Source: Takakia lepidozioides (taxonomy: Eukaryota > Streptophyta > Takakiopsida > Takakiales > Takakiaceae). From it: a stretch of DNA of 64,000 bases. Shown piece after piece: positions 10,765 through 22,500 of this stretch (position 1 is its first letter; every line of letters starts with the position of its first letter). The stretch is from NCBI GenBank assembly GCA_030704615.1, contig CM060732.1, positions 25,482,001 through 25,546,000 on the forward strand, given 5' to 3'. Position numbers and translations under genes: made by a program. A model generated the notes under the pieces. It searched no databases. It saw only the letters and a program-made list of their open reading frames with translations, and had not been told where the DNA came from.

Positions 10765-10856
10765 ACCAAATGAAGCACGCGCGATCGTGCGTGCTTCTTC
10801 AGGGCATTCTTTCGCATCACATCTTCAATTTCTCATCCAATGTAGTAAACTACGGA
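10765..10856. repeat. Repeat R2 copy B (tail part)
   Basis: Shares AATGAAGCACGCGCGATC, then GCATTCTTTCGCATCACATC with the tail of copy A. It abuts copy C, so the R2 units are arranged head to tail. Confidence 0.7.
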
Positions 10857-11055
10857 GTCAAATTAGTTCGATTGTGCAAGGTTCAATAATTGCATAATCC
10901 TTAAAATTGAAAATATTGAGTTTATTGTCCTACTAATGAATGATTTCTTCAACCCAGTTTGGTATTAGCTACTGTTCGTTAGTGCTCCTGTAGGTGACGA
11001 CTTGTACTGAATGAAGCACGCGCGATCGCGCGTGTTTCTTCAGACCATTCCCTAG
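10857..11055. repeat. Repeat R2 copy C (head plus palindrome)
   Basis: Matches 10170-10350 across ~190 bp, including TTTATTGTCCTACTAATGAA and AATGAAGCACGCGCGATC. The palindrome is near 11020-11035. Confidence 0.75.
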
Positions 11056-11289
11056 CTGAAAGTGCTTACTCTAGCCTCGCTCCAAGTCCTAATTAAACCA
11101 TGTTTCGCAATACTATCACTGAAATAAACACGGGCGATTGCACGAGGTTTCTCTACAGCTTACAAAATCACTAGGAATCCCTATTTTGAGAGGCACATAA
11201 TGCAGATCATGGAAATAATCATTAATGTGCATAACCGAATCGAGCCAAAAACACAGTTCGGTATCCAGAACTGTACATGGTAAAATGAG

Positions 11290-11311
11290 TTCACGCGCGA
11301 TCGCGCGTGAA
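11290..11311. repeat. Isolated GC palindrome of the R2 family
   Basis: CACGCGCGATCGCGCGTG, a perfect 18-bp palindrome in AT-rich DNA. Related degenerate copies lie near 9818, 10011, 11128, 13437 and 56183. Confidence 0.7.
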
Positions 11312-13464
11312 TGGACTGTGTCATGGTACCTATACTGAGGCCTACACCATAGGCTGCAAAACCTAAACAATTGCCAGCTGTACCTACGAACCCTATGAAA
11401 TCGAAATTTCTTATGTCTCGAATCCGGAGTCGTTCCTCAAGGAAAGCGTACGTATCCCGAAATCTTCCACAATTCCCAATCCTTCTATCAACCATCCTAC
11501 CTCTTTAACCCTGGAATCAATCCAAAAATCAAAACAAGTAATCAAAACAATCAAAACAAGCAGTCATTCGCTCAAACAAGCAAACAATCAAGTGCTCAAA
11601 CAGTCAATCAAGCATGCAACTTCTACCTTCCTGTAATCTTTGTAGCCCACGAAAGAATCCCTCATTGCATGCACGAAGAAGACGGGAAATTTTTTTACCT
11701 ACTTGATGTCATTTCAGGCGAGGATCCTCCCTACAGGGCTGGATGAGCTCTCTCGCTCGGGTGCGCACAACAGCTTCCGGGATAGCGTACTCTTTTGTTT
11801 TGCCTCATTTCACTCTATCACACTCCCCCGCACACGGTGAATTGCTCAAACCCACACTCATTCCAACTTACGCTCCCTCGATCTCTCACTCTCTCGCTTC
11901 CTCGATCTCCACCTCTCAGCCTCTCTCGCTCAGTCGCTCTCTCTCGCACCTCTTCCTTGAGTCCAAAATTGAACAGGGCTTCCGCGTGTATCAAATGAAT
12001 GCAAAAGGAGACTCCTTTCGGTCACTCCTCCTTATATGCCTTACCACCTGTGATCTCAACCGTCGGCGTTATGTCGCATCCGACGGTTTGAGGCCTCGAT
12101 GCATGGATGAATGAAAGGCGGGATGCTTCCCAACGGTTCGCTGAGGACCCCTAAATTTATGCAGGTACAATCAATGATGCGACATGACTGTTAGTAATGA
12201 ATGGACTCCACTAGTTTGTCCAGAGCGTTACGGCGCGGCAATCCGACGCCTTCATAAAGTGAGCACCCTGGAATTATTGTGGGTTCCCGTGACGGCGCTC
12301 ATCCATGAGGGGAGTTGAATCATCCACTAGGGCAGTCATCTCATCCAGTATATGTCTGTTTCATCCGTGAAGGCTCTTATTTCATCCAATGATAAAATAT
12401 TATTCATAGGTTCAATGATGAGGTGTCGGGACGTGCATCTGGGATTTGATCGGTCTCACGTTTTCTCTACCTACACCTCATCTACGGCCCCACGTTCATT
12501 GCGGCTACTTAATGTCACCTTGCCATAGATGGCCGCCGGCTCATCAAAATGGCCTTAAGAGACGGCCACTTTCGTCGCCGACTATTCCTTCTCTTGTATC
12601 ATTAATTCAACATTGGATTTGCTGCTTCTCTGGTGCTTTGGATGTCAGATTCCATATCTCAAATCAGTTAGTTATTCGCATTGGTCGCAATAACTTATGG
12701 ACCCATTAATGTTCGGAGGATTTCAGACTCCTACTTGAATTATGCTCTGGAGGACACATAATAGCCACTAGATTACACGAAAGAGCATATCCATGGCGAC
12801 AATTTGTCGATCCATGACACTCCAAACGCACCTCTGTAATGTGAACACGTCGACCTCATACTGTTTGACAATCCGTATAAGAGCTTGCCCTGTGCACGCA
12901 TGCCATTTTTTCCCTCTCAGTTGCTCTGGCTCGCTAATCTTTAGGATTGTTTGTTTTACGTTCATTCTTCCCTTTGTACTCCTGTCAATATTGAGAGCCT
13001 CTCCACTTCATCTGAGTTTCTCTTCTGTCTGATCTCTTCTCCTCTGTTCCCATCCACTGTCTGCAAAGATCTTACATACACACCCGACCGTTTTATGTAC
13101 TTCGAATGATCACTCGCACTAAAGCTGTTTCGTTCATCCGTGTTTTCATTTATTCATCCATTTTCTTACTTGTCATCCGAAACTCGTCTACTATTATTCA
13201 TCCGTGCTTCATTTCATCCATCAGAACCACTCGCAAACGCCCGTCGATGTGGTTCTATTTCTGTTATGGAGTCGTAGACAATGTTGTGCATTCGGGTCGT
13301 AGCTTTAGCACATCCTTTAATTTTCTACAAATTTCTGTTTTGACCAATAGAGACCTACGTTCTATATTCTAGTACACAATCCGAGAGTCTGAGTTCTATT
13401 TTCAATTTCCAAATCATTATAATCCTAAACGCAGGCGATCGCGCGAGGTTCCTTTTCATTGTCG
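11312..13464. other. Gene-poor stretch with low-complexity tracts
   Basis: 11515-11620 is rich in CAAAACAAG-type runs. 11740-11960 is C/T-rich with many CTCTC runs. 12300-13220 repeats the hexamer TCATCC many times. The frames here give biased, low-complexity peptides. I see no domain, no splice-bounded exon and no RNA gene. Confidence 0.5.
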
Positions 13465-13690
13465 TGCGCATACATATCGCTACACAACTACATCGCTGTC
13501 CAAAACCACACAACACATATGCACGCCACACACTAGTATACCACTAGTCCACCACTAGTCCAACCACTAGGCTACAACTAGTCAGTCACTAGGCTGCCAC
13601 TATGCTGCCCACTATGGCAGTCACTAGTCCACACAATCGCCCCCTAGCTGGTGCTTAGGTCCCTCTAAGTCCAGGTAGCCACAAGATGTG
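13465..13690. repeat. ACTAG tandem repeat with conserved 55-bp leader, copy 1
   Basis: A leader of ~55 bp (GTGCGCATACATATCGCTAC through CCAAAACCACACAACACAT) is followed by degenerate 10-12 bp units of the form CCACTAGTCCA. The leader and array recur at 56375-56690, i.e. on the other side of the gypsy element. They may be parts of its LTRs. Confidence 0.7.
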
Positions 13691-13894
13691 ATAGTGACCA
13701 TAGCCTCACTAAGTCCTCCACCACTGTCCCTACTACACTCAAACTCGATAGATCAAGAGGCCGGGTGCAAGAGTTGCCCCATCGTTAGTCGCCATCTTGC
13801 AACCTGTGAACTTGAGCATGGGATCTCGTGTATTGACTCTTATGAGCTTGGCCTCCCATGTCTTGTTAGCTACCTCTAGTCATGTCCACTGCCA
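13691..13894. other. Sequence between ACTAG repeat and gypsy pol end
   Basis: Follows the pol stop on the minus strand, so it should contain the polypurine tract and 3' LTR edge. I could not identify either with confidence. Confidence 0.35.
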
Positions 13895-15475
13895 CTATCC
13901 CAAGCAGTGTGGACATAACCAATCTCCATCAGGAACCCTCTCAAGAGGTGGTGTCAAGCATCCCATATGCCAACCTCTTGAACATCGATCACACACCAAC
14001 ATGGTGGCTGCCCCTTTGGCAGACCCACAGAGCATGCACCTCAAACCTGCAGGTACCACTGCCAAGTTTGGGTCAACTCTGCCATCGACATTGGGAAGGT
14101 GACATGGCGCACAATTACGCACATGGTCTTTCCAAGTCATGCCATCTCGACCCTCCAAGATCAAGACTCCTGATGGCAACACCTCTCAAACCCTCAGAAT
14201 AACATGCCCTGCAGTGACATCCAGGGTCGTAGGAGCAGTCTGCTGCAAATAAACATAGTCACCCGGGCTAAACCGCCGAACCCCAGGACGATATCCTCCA
14301 CCACGTATAGTGGCATACCTCAACGTATCACGGTGTTGTGCAATGGCAAGGTTCTCAAAAACCATGGGCATGACTTTCTTGAACAACTCTACACGCTGAT
14401 CACATGCATGTACCCACACGTCCGGATCGTCAAGGTTAAGGACTTGAGCAGTGTCCCTACGAATGGCTGCAGGCAAATCTGGCTCTCGGCCAAAGATAAG
14501 GAAATATGGTGAGAAGGAGGCAAGTGATGCTTGTTTGCTGAACCTGTAGCCCATGGCTAACCAAGGCACCTGAAGATCCCAATCTCCTAGGTGTCCCTTC
14601 TGCAAGCCATACTTGCGCAAACCCTTCTTCACCGTCTGAACAACTCTCTCTGCCAAGCCATTGGCCTCAGGATGATCCCGAGAAGTGGTGCGGTGGTCTA
14701 TCAAGGCTTTATCACACAAAACCTGAAACTCCCCCAAGAACTTTCTCCCTTGGTCCGTGAGTACCTCAGCTGGAGCACCGAATCGGCTAAGCACACGATC
14801 CAATAATGCATACGCAGCCCCCTCACTAGCCTTGTCAGACAATGGAACCAACTCAATCCACTTGGAGAAGTGCTCCACCATCACCAACACATATCTGTGA
14901 TGGCGCATAGTCAGCGGCAACGGTCCTGCAAAGTCAAGACTCCACCTGTAACCCAATCCCATGATTGATAAAGGATGCAACTGTGGTGTAGGGGCGTTGA
15001 ATGAAGCACGCACCCTGTCACACACCATGCACCTAGCCACGAACTATTGCACCTCTGTATGCATACCACGCCACCAATACTGTCCCTGCAGTAAACTATG
15101 AGTGCGTCGCATTCCAAAATGCCCCATCTCCTCATGGGCATGCCGCACTAACCGTGCACGCTGTGTGGGGTGAGGCACAATCCTCACCCGACCATCCTCC
15201 CATACTCGGAGTAGGTGTATCCCCTCCCACTTGAACCTCTTGGCTCGTTGCAGAATCCGATCCCTCTCCTTGGCAGTCACAGTAGCTGTCGTGTCTCCAG
15301 TACGGAGGTAGTCCAACACAGCCGAATCCTCATGTATATCTCTGGTACCACCTAGCTCATCACTAGCCTCAGGGTCCTTAGACACTCCGTCTACAGTCAT
15401 CCATGTTGTAGGTCCAACCTGATCTCCCGATGCCAAGATACACAAAAATATAGATGCGTGCCATCCCGGCACCAT
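13895..15475 (-). pseudogene. gypsy integrase with C-terminal PHD finger
   Basis: Integrase inserts element cDNA into the genome. The HHCC finger spans the TAG at 15044-15046: His in VRHAHEEMGHFGM and Cys in ARCMVCDR. The catalytic core has Asp in SLDFAGPLP, Asp in VLTDQGRKF and Glu in EANGLAERVVQ. The GPF-like end has GDYVYLQQT, then a TGA at 14183-14185, then TWKDHVRNCAPCHLP. The same frame continues into a C4HC3 PHD finger (13904-14038): CMLC, CDRC, GWHMGC, WLCPHC. PHD fingers read histone tails, so this module could steer integration, as the chromodomain does in chromoviruses. The frame ends with TAG at 13895. Two in-frame stops make this copy inactive. Confidence 0.88.
13904..14038 (-). 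other. PHD finger domain at the end of gypsy pol
   Basis: Cys pairs CMLC and CDRC, His in RGWHMGC, Trp two residues before the last Cys pair (WLCPHC): a complete Cys4-His-Cys3 arrangement, in the same frame as the integrase tail. It occupies the place where chromoviruses carry a chromodomain. Confidence 0.85.
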
Positions 15476-16402
15476 CTCCTCGTCCGTCTCACCATGTCAC
15501 CGAGCTCCAGTGTCATCCTGCTGGCTCGTGCATGGATTGCGACTCAATCCATCCGCATCCCGATTGACCAAACCCGATCAATGCACAACCTGAAAGTCAT
15601 ACTCTTGGAGTACAAGTGCCCACCATACAAGCTTCCCCGTAAGCTTGTCTGACTCCATCAACCACTTGAGTGGCTGGTGATCCGTGACAAAGGTGAAGAG
15701 ATTGCCGTATAGATAGCACCTGAAGTGTGCCACGGCCCACACTGCAGCTAAGCATTCCCCCTCATATGAGCTATACTTAGACTCTGCAGCGTTGTTCGAC
15801 GTTGATCGAAAAAATGGAAACCGATAAATGTTCGTATCACTATTTTTTTTTATGGATTACCGGGCACGTGGAATGAAGTGCGTGATGATGTGGCTTATCT
15901 CAGTGCGCTCTGGAGTTATTAACATCGCAGACGACGGGATGATGGCGGGTCAACCCTTGTTGTAGTAAGGTATCCATGTGGGAATTAATGACGAAGATGC
16001 AAAGGAGTATCTCACCCCAACATCCTTTGAGTTTGATGTTATCAAATTTCGCCGTTTGTTACTTCGCTAGCATAAGCCACTACGAACTCTCTTCCTTTAT
16101 CATCCACCTGTGTGAGCACCGCTCCAAGCCCCAGCATGCTCCAATCCGTATGCAGCTGAAAGGGACGCCCCCTGATAGGTCATCTCAGGATAGGCGCCGA
16201 AGTCAACCTCGCCTTGAGCTCTTGAAAAGCACGTTCCTGCTTATCTTCCCACTGCCACTCCTGGTCCACCTTGGTCAGCTTGGTTAGAGCCTTTGCAATG
16301 ACACTAAATCCCTTGACAAACCGTCTATAATAGTTTGCCAACCCCATGAAAGCTCAAACTCGGCTCACATCCGTGGGGTGTGGAATTTGTGCAGGGTCAA
16401 AG
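15476..16402 (-). pseudogene. gypsy RT C-terminal part and RNase H, disrupted by a ~250-bp insertion
   Basis: The minus strand at 16070-16390 gives HPTDVSRV, a stop, FMGLANYYRRFVKGFS, KALTKLTKVDQEWQWEDKQ and FQLHTDWSMLGLGAVL (first RNase H Asp), then FVVAYAS. After an insert at about 15806-16062 the frame resumes at 15803 with NNAAESKYSSYEGECLAAVW and LFTFVTDHQPLKWLM. RNase H removes the RNA strand during reverse transcription. Several stops and the insert show it is dead. Confidence 0.85.
15806..16062. other. ~250-bp insertion inside RNase H
   Basis: Non-coding sequence separating two parts of one RNase H domain. It has a T-rich run at 15843-15852. Flanking bases are only loosely similar, so no clear target duplication is visible. 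A small non-autonomous element is possible. Confidence 0.5.
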
Positions 16403-16407
16403 CATGC
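16403..16407. repeat. Putative 5-bp target duplication, left copy (CATGC)
   Basis: CATGC borders the inverted end at 16408; the same five bases follow the inverted end at 48753-48757. Five bases can match by chance, so the weight comes from the combination with the split RT gene. Confidence 0.5.
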
Positions 16408-16423
16408 TACGGTCCACCCAAAA

Positions 16424-17740
16424 TGGACGTCCCAAGCTCTCTGCGAATGCAGTGCCACATAGAAGGACTGATATGGATGTTGGATATAAGTGCATTTTGA
16501 AAGTTTAGACATGAGTCATTGATCCTTATTCTGTGTTGAAAACAACGGTGGTTTTCTTTTTGGAATCCATGGAGATTTGAGCATTGAATGAAGTCCAAAT
16601 GTAAAAGTATGTATGATGTCCAAAGTAAGGTTGTGGACTATATGAAATCAATTGGAGTGGTGGAAAACTTCAATTCACATAGGGATTTTATTGTCCAGTA
16701 GGAAGGTCACCGTTATACGTGGAAACCACAATGTAGCCCTTAGAATTAGTTTATGAGATATGTGAGAAATTTTCAAAATCTATCATTTTATCTTGGAACA
16801 TCCTAATTCATTAGACCTTCTTCCATTCATTTTCATGCTATGGTCCTTTCATAAGAAGTGTAACTTTCAAGACTCCCTAAGGCACTTTACAATGATATGG
16901 AGGTTTTTATGAAGGAATGAACTGCTTGATGATTTTTCATGAAGAGAGTTACATTGGTGTATATTTTGGAAAATCTAGAAAATAATGTAACATTCACATA
17001 AAAGTAAAGGGGTTGCAGGAGACACTAAAGGTTGCTACGTATGCCATTTTGGTGAAAAAAGCTAAGTCGTTCGAGCTGCCTACCGTGAGATATGGACTGC
17101 GCGGCTGCGTCCGCCATGGATGCTGCATGAAAAGCTTCAAGACAACAGTCTCGCGCATGGAGTGTGCGAGACGGCGGGTCACCCGTCGCCGGGTGGTCTG
17201 TCAACGTAGATTTTCAAAATGTCTGCGTGTTTGCAAGTGTGGCCCATACACCTTTGCCCTAATGGCCTAACGTTCTACTCGTGCTATCGATCTTCTTTCT
17301 CATATTTTTGAGTGTGCAGAGATAGCCATGCATGATATGCTTTCAGTTGTTATGTAATGCAGTAGAGCGCACAACAGCCTGGAACACGTTGGATACGGGG
17401 TGCGACACGGGCAGTATTGGCGTGCAACCTCGCCATTTCCGTATCTTCGTGCAACCTGGCCATTTCCTCCAGCATTCGGGTGTTTGGTTTTGCTCTTGTC
17501 GTACTCACTATGCACGCACATTCATTTGTCTATGTTGCTCACCTGAGTTCCAAGAAAGTGCCCTGTGTAGTATTTATATGATACATGTGTGAGTTTTGGA
17601 GGTTGCAATCTTTGTATAGTGATAACTAGCTGTAAGTGGTATTGTGTTTGCGTTTGTGAGGGTCACAATCTGAACCATATCAGCCCCATCTACTAGCTCA
17701 AGTCTTGGGTACGCAAGCTGCTTGTAGGTCGCGTGCACTT
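16424..17740. other. Left arm of element II, no gene recognised
   Basis: AT-rich to 17000, then mixed composition. A minus frame at 17574-17801 (AYPRLELVDGADMVQIV) crosses the MULE insertion point and could be an exon scrap, but no family is evident. Confidence 0.4.
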
Positions 17741-17750
17741 CAATCGCAGC
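17741..17750. repeat. 10-bp target duplication, left copy (CAATCGCAGC)
   Basis: A perfect match to 35584-35593. MULE transposition typically duplicates 8-10 bp, most often 9. Confidence 0.8.
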
Positions 17751-17830
17751 AGCGTAGCTACGGCGTGAGCCCAGCCCCGTGAGCCTGGCAGCTGAGCTCA
17801 CGCTTCAGGGAAGCGTGAGCGGCATGAATC
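17751..17830. repeat. Left inverted end of element I
   Basis: Contains GCTACGGCGTGAGCCCAG and CCGTGAGCCTGG, then inverted GAGCTCACGC. The reverse complement of the right end reads GCTATTCCGTGAGCCTGG and GGCGTGAGCCTG, aligning with a few mismatches over ~35 bp. Confidence 0.7.
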
Positions 17831-18138
17831 TGCTGGAGAAGCAGGTCCTATAGGCGAGGATTGCAGGAAGAGGGCCTATTACCGTGGACAAAACAAAGGA
17901 GGCCACCATGCACCATGTCTGCAATGCGTGCCAAAAAAGAGGAATATGTAAATATGGCAGATTTGAGCTCAGAATGATTGACACAGTTTATTTCAATTCA
18001 CAGAGAGACGCTTACAATGAATCGCAAGTGCATTTGCCCTGGTTCCGTGAACGAAATGTATATGTTTGTCATAAAATGAAAAGTCTTCACACGGCAACCT
18101 GGAAACCAGCATGGGAAGCGGGCATGGCTCGTATGTGT
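17831..18138. other. Subterminal region between left end and transposase stop
   Basis: Holds GGCCTATTACCGTGG (17873-17887), the inverse of a motif repeated near the right end. It should also include the transposase 3' UTR; no polyadenylation signal was assigned. Confidence 0.4.
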
Positions 18139-21100
18139 TCAAAGAGAAGTTGGCGGAGCTCTACGCGAGGTGTCCCGCTGCAGAAGGGTGATGACTTCTC
18201 CGTAGCCTAGTGTGGCTTGGTGAATGAATTGGTCTCTCTTACCGTCGCAACACATAATTACAAGGTATATGTAATATTGATGCTTGCAGGGGACCCACTT
18301 CCCTCTCATGCCGAGAGCGCCCTCACGCATTGTTACAAAATCCGGACAAGTGCACGATGGGAAATTCCTGATGGTAACCTGATATTCTTTGGCATGAAGA
18401 ACTGAGCCAATTGACAGCACTGTGTAAATCCGTCCATACCCCGGGGAAGGGACTTCGGTGATACGAGTCACCCTAGCCTGCAAAATTCTAGCCGATTCCA
18501 TCTTGCATTCGTGATCTGCACCCGAAGCAACACGGCGCACTGTTTTTCCATCTCTTTTTGTTGGGTGGGAGTCGGCACCGGGTGGAGGCATTGTCGGAGC
18601 ATGTGGCACATCTGTGCCGACAGTGCATAAGGGCACCACCCGGGACCGTGCAAGACAAAACCCTCCCTCCTCCAGCATGCTTATCTCGGTTGAGGACAGC
18701 GATGTCCCAATTTTCACAGGCCAAATTGCGGGGGGAGGGGGCTTCATTATCACGGAAGGACGAATTGTTCCCTTCACGCATCGTGCCATATCGTCTGGGC
18801 AGAACCAAAACTTGTGCTCTTTTGACTCCCCACTATGGTAAGGTCGGAACAACCCTGTGAATGTTGGAGCTGGAGTCCCCCTGGAGCCTTTGCATATTTT
18901 TGATTTGCATTTCTTGAATGAGGGGGTCCGAATTGCCATGCAAGCCACTCTAGATCCCGGTGGGGTGCGTTCTATATGCCAGTCACTATCAATGCAATCA
19001 GATTCCTGCACCATGGCCACCACCTCCTCCAATGGGATTTCCGCTGCTATGCTTGCATGTTCTGCACCTGCTCCACAGGAGGAGGACCCACCTGGGAAGG
19101 GGCCGGCACAGGACTTAGTCTGCACTGGAGACACCTTTGGCACAGAGAAATTGACCCTGTCTGGCCTATGGGAATCTCCATCTGACCCTGGAAGAGTGTT
19201 TAATTTCCTTTGCATGATCCAAATCTTTCCTCGCCTTCCAAATGGGGGAGCCTGGATTGCAGAGGGGAGCCTTCAGTGCACCTGTTTAGAGCTCTGGCCA
19301 TCTTTGACGGGTCTCCGGACCTACTCGCAGCCCTTAGCATCAACAAAGTCGTATCGGGGCCCTTCCCTCCACCCCGTCCCATCAGAAAATTGCGGTACCT
19401 GGTTTGTTGTGTAAGTGCCCGCACCATGTCATCAGCAGTGGCCACATACAAGTCACGACCTGCTTTGGTAGACTGTTGCATCCAGGCGTTGTGAACAGTC
19501 TCTGCCAAATTACACGATGGCATGTCGGCCAAGTCCTCCAAGGACATGTCCTGCAGGAGGCATTGCATGGAAATGTGAGGAAGGAAAAGAAATGGTAGAG
19601 GTTCTTCAAGTGACAATCGAACAACCCCAAATGAACAGGCACGATGCAAAGTGCAATTTGTGTTTAAGGAAAACTTGTGAGGCTTACCGTCGTCATGAAA
19701 GCTCCCCACTGTCTGTACCTGAAGTGCCAGAAAACCAACCAGTCCTCCAACTCCTTCAGGTGGATACCTGTAGCAGCACCAGAGGAGAACCACCAAGCCC
19801 GGATTGCCTGGTAAGTGCTCTCAGCTTCTCCCATTGAGGTGGCATTCTTGTACTTCAGACAGAGCCTTCTATGCTCCAACTGAAGGTCAGGGCGAATGCA
19901 GCGCTTTGTATGACGTGCCAGAGATTGACTCCAATGGAAGAGGCATGTGCGCTCCCTATTTTCCATTGGGACCCTAGGATCCCCCGAACCAAACACGCGC
20001 CGCACTGCATTGAAATTTGCCTGTGCACTATCAGCCATGAAGCCCGCAAAATTTGTGTTCTGTATTCCATTGCGCTGCATGACGGCCAGGAGGGAATTCC
20101 ACATGAGCATCTGGGATTCAGTGTCCTCCGACTGCATATCACAAATTGCTATGGAGAGCACACGCTGGTACGCTGGATCATACACATGGCACGCCATGGT
20201 TGTCCAACCCTTCACCCGTTTGCAGTGATCAAACATTAACCAACATTTAGCCAAATCTCCTCCAGGTTGCATTCGGCGGACAATGCTCACACCACTGCCT
20301 TGGCCCACAGCGGACATCTTGAACAAATACACTTTGGACGAGCCCTGGCCAGGGAACATACTGTTTTGAATGAATTCATAGCGACTCCTCCGTTTGAGGT
20401 CCATAATGTTGTCCATGAATCCAGCAGTGCCTGTGCCCATTCTGAGTGCATTCACCTGGTTTCGAATATTGGGAGAGCTCAACACGGAGAAATGGTCCAT
20501 GACTGCCTCAAGGGAATCTGCATCCAGCATTGGCTGTGTCGCATCCCCTTCACCCAGTATGTGTTTTTCCAGGAATGCCTTGCTAGCTGCAAGCGCTATA
20601 GCAGAAGGTGTTGCACAAGGGGCATTGTGGAACTCTTGCTTCAGTAGATTTCTAGCGATGTCCACGCTATCCCTGCAACTCCCTTTGGACACAGGATGCT
20701 CGTGTGCACCCATATGAATGCAGGCACGAGTCATTGTCTTGCATCGATGTGCCACCTGATACATACGAGCGTGACAAACAGAAACACAGGACGGGGAAAG
20801 TTTGCAGAACCTGCACACAAAAGTATTGGTCTTGGGAGGTGCAAGCCCTGGGGTGAAAGGATTCAGGGGCACACCTTCCCACTCACTTTCGTTTGGCTGA
20901 GCGCTGTTTCTCAGCCGAGGGCAAGAAATATTCAGGCACTTGCAATGCCCAACGCAAACCGACCTCCGAAATTTCAAGCCAATGTCGTTATGGATGTTCG
21001 ACGTTTTTGTCCTGCACCAAGGATGTCCGTCATGTTTCTTGTCCATGCCCTGCAGAAGCCCAGCCAGTCCACTGGAAGACGTGGGAGGGTTGAGCTCAAA

Positions 21101-21217
21101 CAAGATGTCCCCATCAAACTGAGCTGGCACGTATTGAACCCGTTGCACTGGAAGGGACTCCCAATCAACAAAACGTAGCTCGCTCTTGCACCCAGGCACA
21201 CCTGCGAGGGCTTTCAA
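18139..21217 (-). CDS. MULE-type transposase, catalytic core and SWIM zinc finger (element I)
   Basis: The transposase would cut and move the element. Exon 21217-19688 (510 codons, uninterrupted) has DGHPWCRTKTS and Cys-rich segments (VCRFC, CVSVC, RACIHMGAHEH), then the DDE core: Asp in CWLMFDHCKR, Asp in GFMADSAQANF, Glu in ENRERTCLFHW with a C-x2-H pair. A 137-nt GT-AG intron (19551-19687) in phase 0 leads to exon 19550 (DMSLEDLADMPSCN). One frameshift near 19205-19215 then leads to the C-terminal frame ending at 18139, with SWIM finger CTCPDF...PCKH (CxCx20CxH). A homolog at 57689-61265 has its intron at the same place. The frameshift suggests an inactive copy or a sequencing error. Confidence 0.8.
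19551..19687 (-). other. Transposase intron, phase 0, GT-AG
   Basis: The donor follows AFMTT (GTAAGCC); the acceptor CTCCTGCAG precedes GACATG. The position matches the intron at 59107-59192 in the second MULE (after GDYMRE). Confidence 0.8.
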
Positions 21218-21977
21218 TTTTGGAATGACACTTGTATCTCTTGCAATTCGTCATCATGCAATAAGGGAGTTTGCACTGGCGGAGGAATCTCAGAAACATC
21301 CTCCGAGGACGAGTCCGAAAGAGTCACGAAGGTAGTGGATGTGCTCACCTCTTGTTTCACAGGAACTGTGCCTTCTGTTGCACGACCGATGCTGCAGTGC
21401 CAGGGGTAACGACTGATCCTGCTGATTGTCTTCTCTCTTTTCCAAGGACACGGTATGTTCCTGGAAGGACTCTCCACTTCCTTCCACACTCGCCAACCAA
21501 GGGTTTCTCCAAGTGCCCAGAATCCAAATTCCCATCATCGTCATACACCTCTTTCTGAACAAGCAGAGAACCCAACTCCAGCGGGAACACTGTAACCAGC
21601 TCATCCTCATGAACAACTGCATACCCATCGTCGTCTGCAGTGGCAGTCAGTGGAAGAGTACGTGCATTGGAATGGAATCGAGCGAGTGCATCTCGCTCCC
21701 TCGACATGTTTTCCATCACTGAACGAAACTGGCGATTCAGAACGGAATCCCCGAACTGAGAGCCCGTAATTATCGAAAGTGGAAATACCACCAGCAAACT
21801 GAGGTCAACAAGGGTAGCACCAAACCAAAGGCTGCCGGCGATGCATGCCAAGGATGTAGGGATGACGTGCACCTTCACCTCCCACCAACCAGAAAAAACC
21901 GTTTTGAAAGACCAGAGCCACAAGAAGCCGTGCTGTTTTTGGATGGAAAACAAACCCTGAAAATGACATGAAACCAT
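21214..21977 (-). pseudogene. N-terminal part of the element I transposase, frame-shifted
   Basis: Frame 21977-21357 contains NMSRERDALARFHSNA and GRKWRVLPGTYRVLGK. Frame 21489-21214 continues with a Ser/Glu-rich low-complexity segment (FVTLSDSSSEDVSEI). The arrangement matches the N-terminal region of the second MULE (GREWRVPPSDSVIYRAV, then HNLSDSDEVMEV). Two frame changes lie between it and the intact core at 21217. Upstream to 22216 the minus frames may include further exons, but none is convincing. Confidence 0.6.
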
Positions 21978-22216
21978 CCATTATGAAATGATGGCAACAA
22001 CCCTGGAGAGCAGTAAACAGGAAGATCCGATTGTAATGAGATTGTGTTGCGCCAGAATAGCACAGAACAAACACTGACACTCCAAGAGATACCTCGCACG
22101 AATGTGTGCAACACATGGTCATATCCGACAAAATCCTTTATACCGAATGACCCCATGGGGACGGTCACGGCATAAAAAAAACCACAGGGCATGCAGTACA
22201 ACACACGTGGATGCAT

Positions 22217-22500
22217 ATGTGAAGCATAACAATTATTGCGAATCTGGAAGAACTGCTCGGAATTGAAAAAGCACTACATTTCTACGGCACATTCGAATTT
22301 GAAAGAAGGCAAGAAGGCCGCCATGTATTGGCAGGCGGCGAAGTACATCTGACATATATTGCAAATGCATGCAACGGATGTTCTTTTTCTTTGGCGCTTT
22401 ATTAGCTGGGTAATACAAAGACGCCAAAATGGATGAATTCCGTTCGCACACAATATCAACACCCGCATCCAAATACGGTTGACAACGTCCATTTTTATTT
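22217..22500. promoter_or_regulatory. Intergenic region between divergent genes, candidate bidirectional promoter
   Basis: The transposase runs left from about 21977-22216 and the cargo gene runs right from about 22501. No TATA box or known element was assigned with certainty. The call rests on gene arrangement alone. Confidence 0.4.

Larger units (their letters stand above)
13895..16402 (-). mobile_element. 3' half of a Ty3/gypsy element: RT thumb, RNase H, integrase, PHD finger
   Basis: Minus-strand order is RT connection, RNase H, HHCC zinc finger, DDE integrase, PHD finger. The left half of RT needed to complete it is absent here but present at 48760-49660 on the same strand, ending at the matching point. 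I infer one element split by the 16408-48752 insertion. From 15475 down to 13895 a single frame is kept except for TAG at 15044 and TGA at 14183. Confidence 0.85.

Noticed and set aside
11743-12114. 123-residue + frame
   Set aside because: Low-complexity Ser/Leu composition from CTCTC runs; no domain, no splice evidence.
13895-14182. Chromodomain at the end of integrase
   Set aside because: The Cys/His pattern is a C4HC3 PHD finger; no chromodomain aromatic pattern is present.
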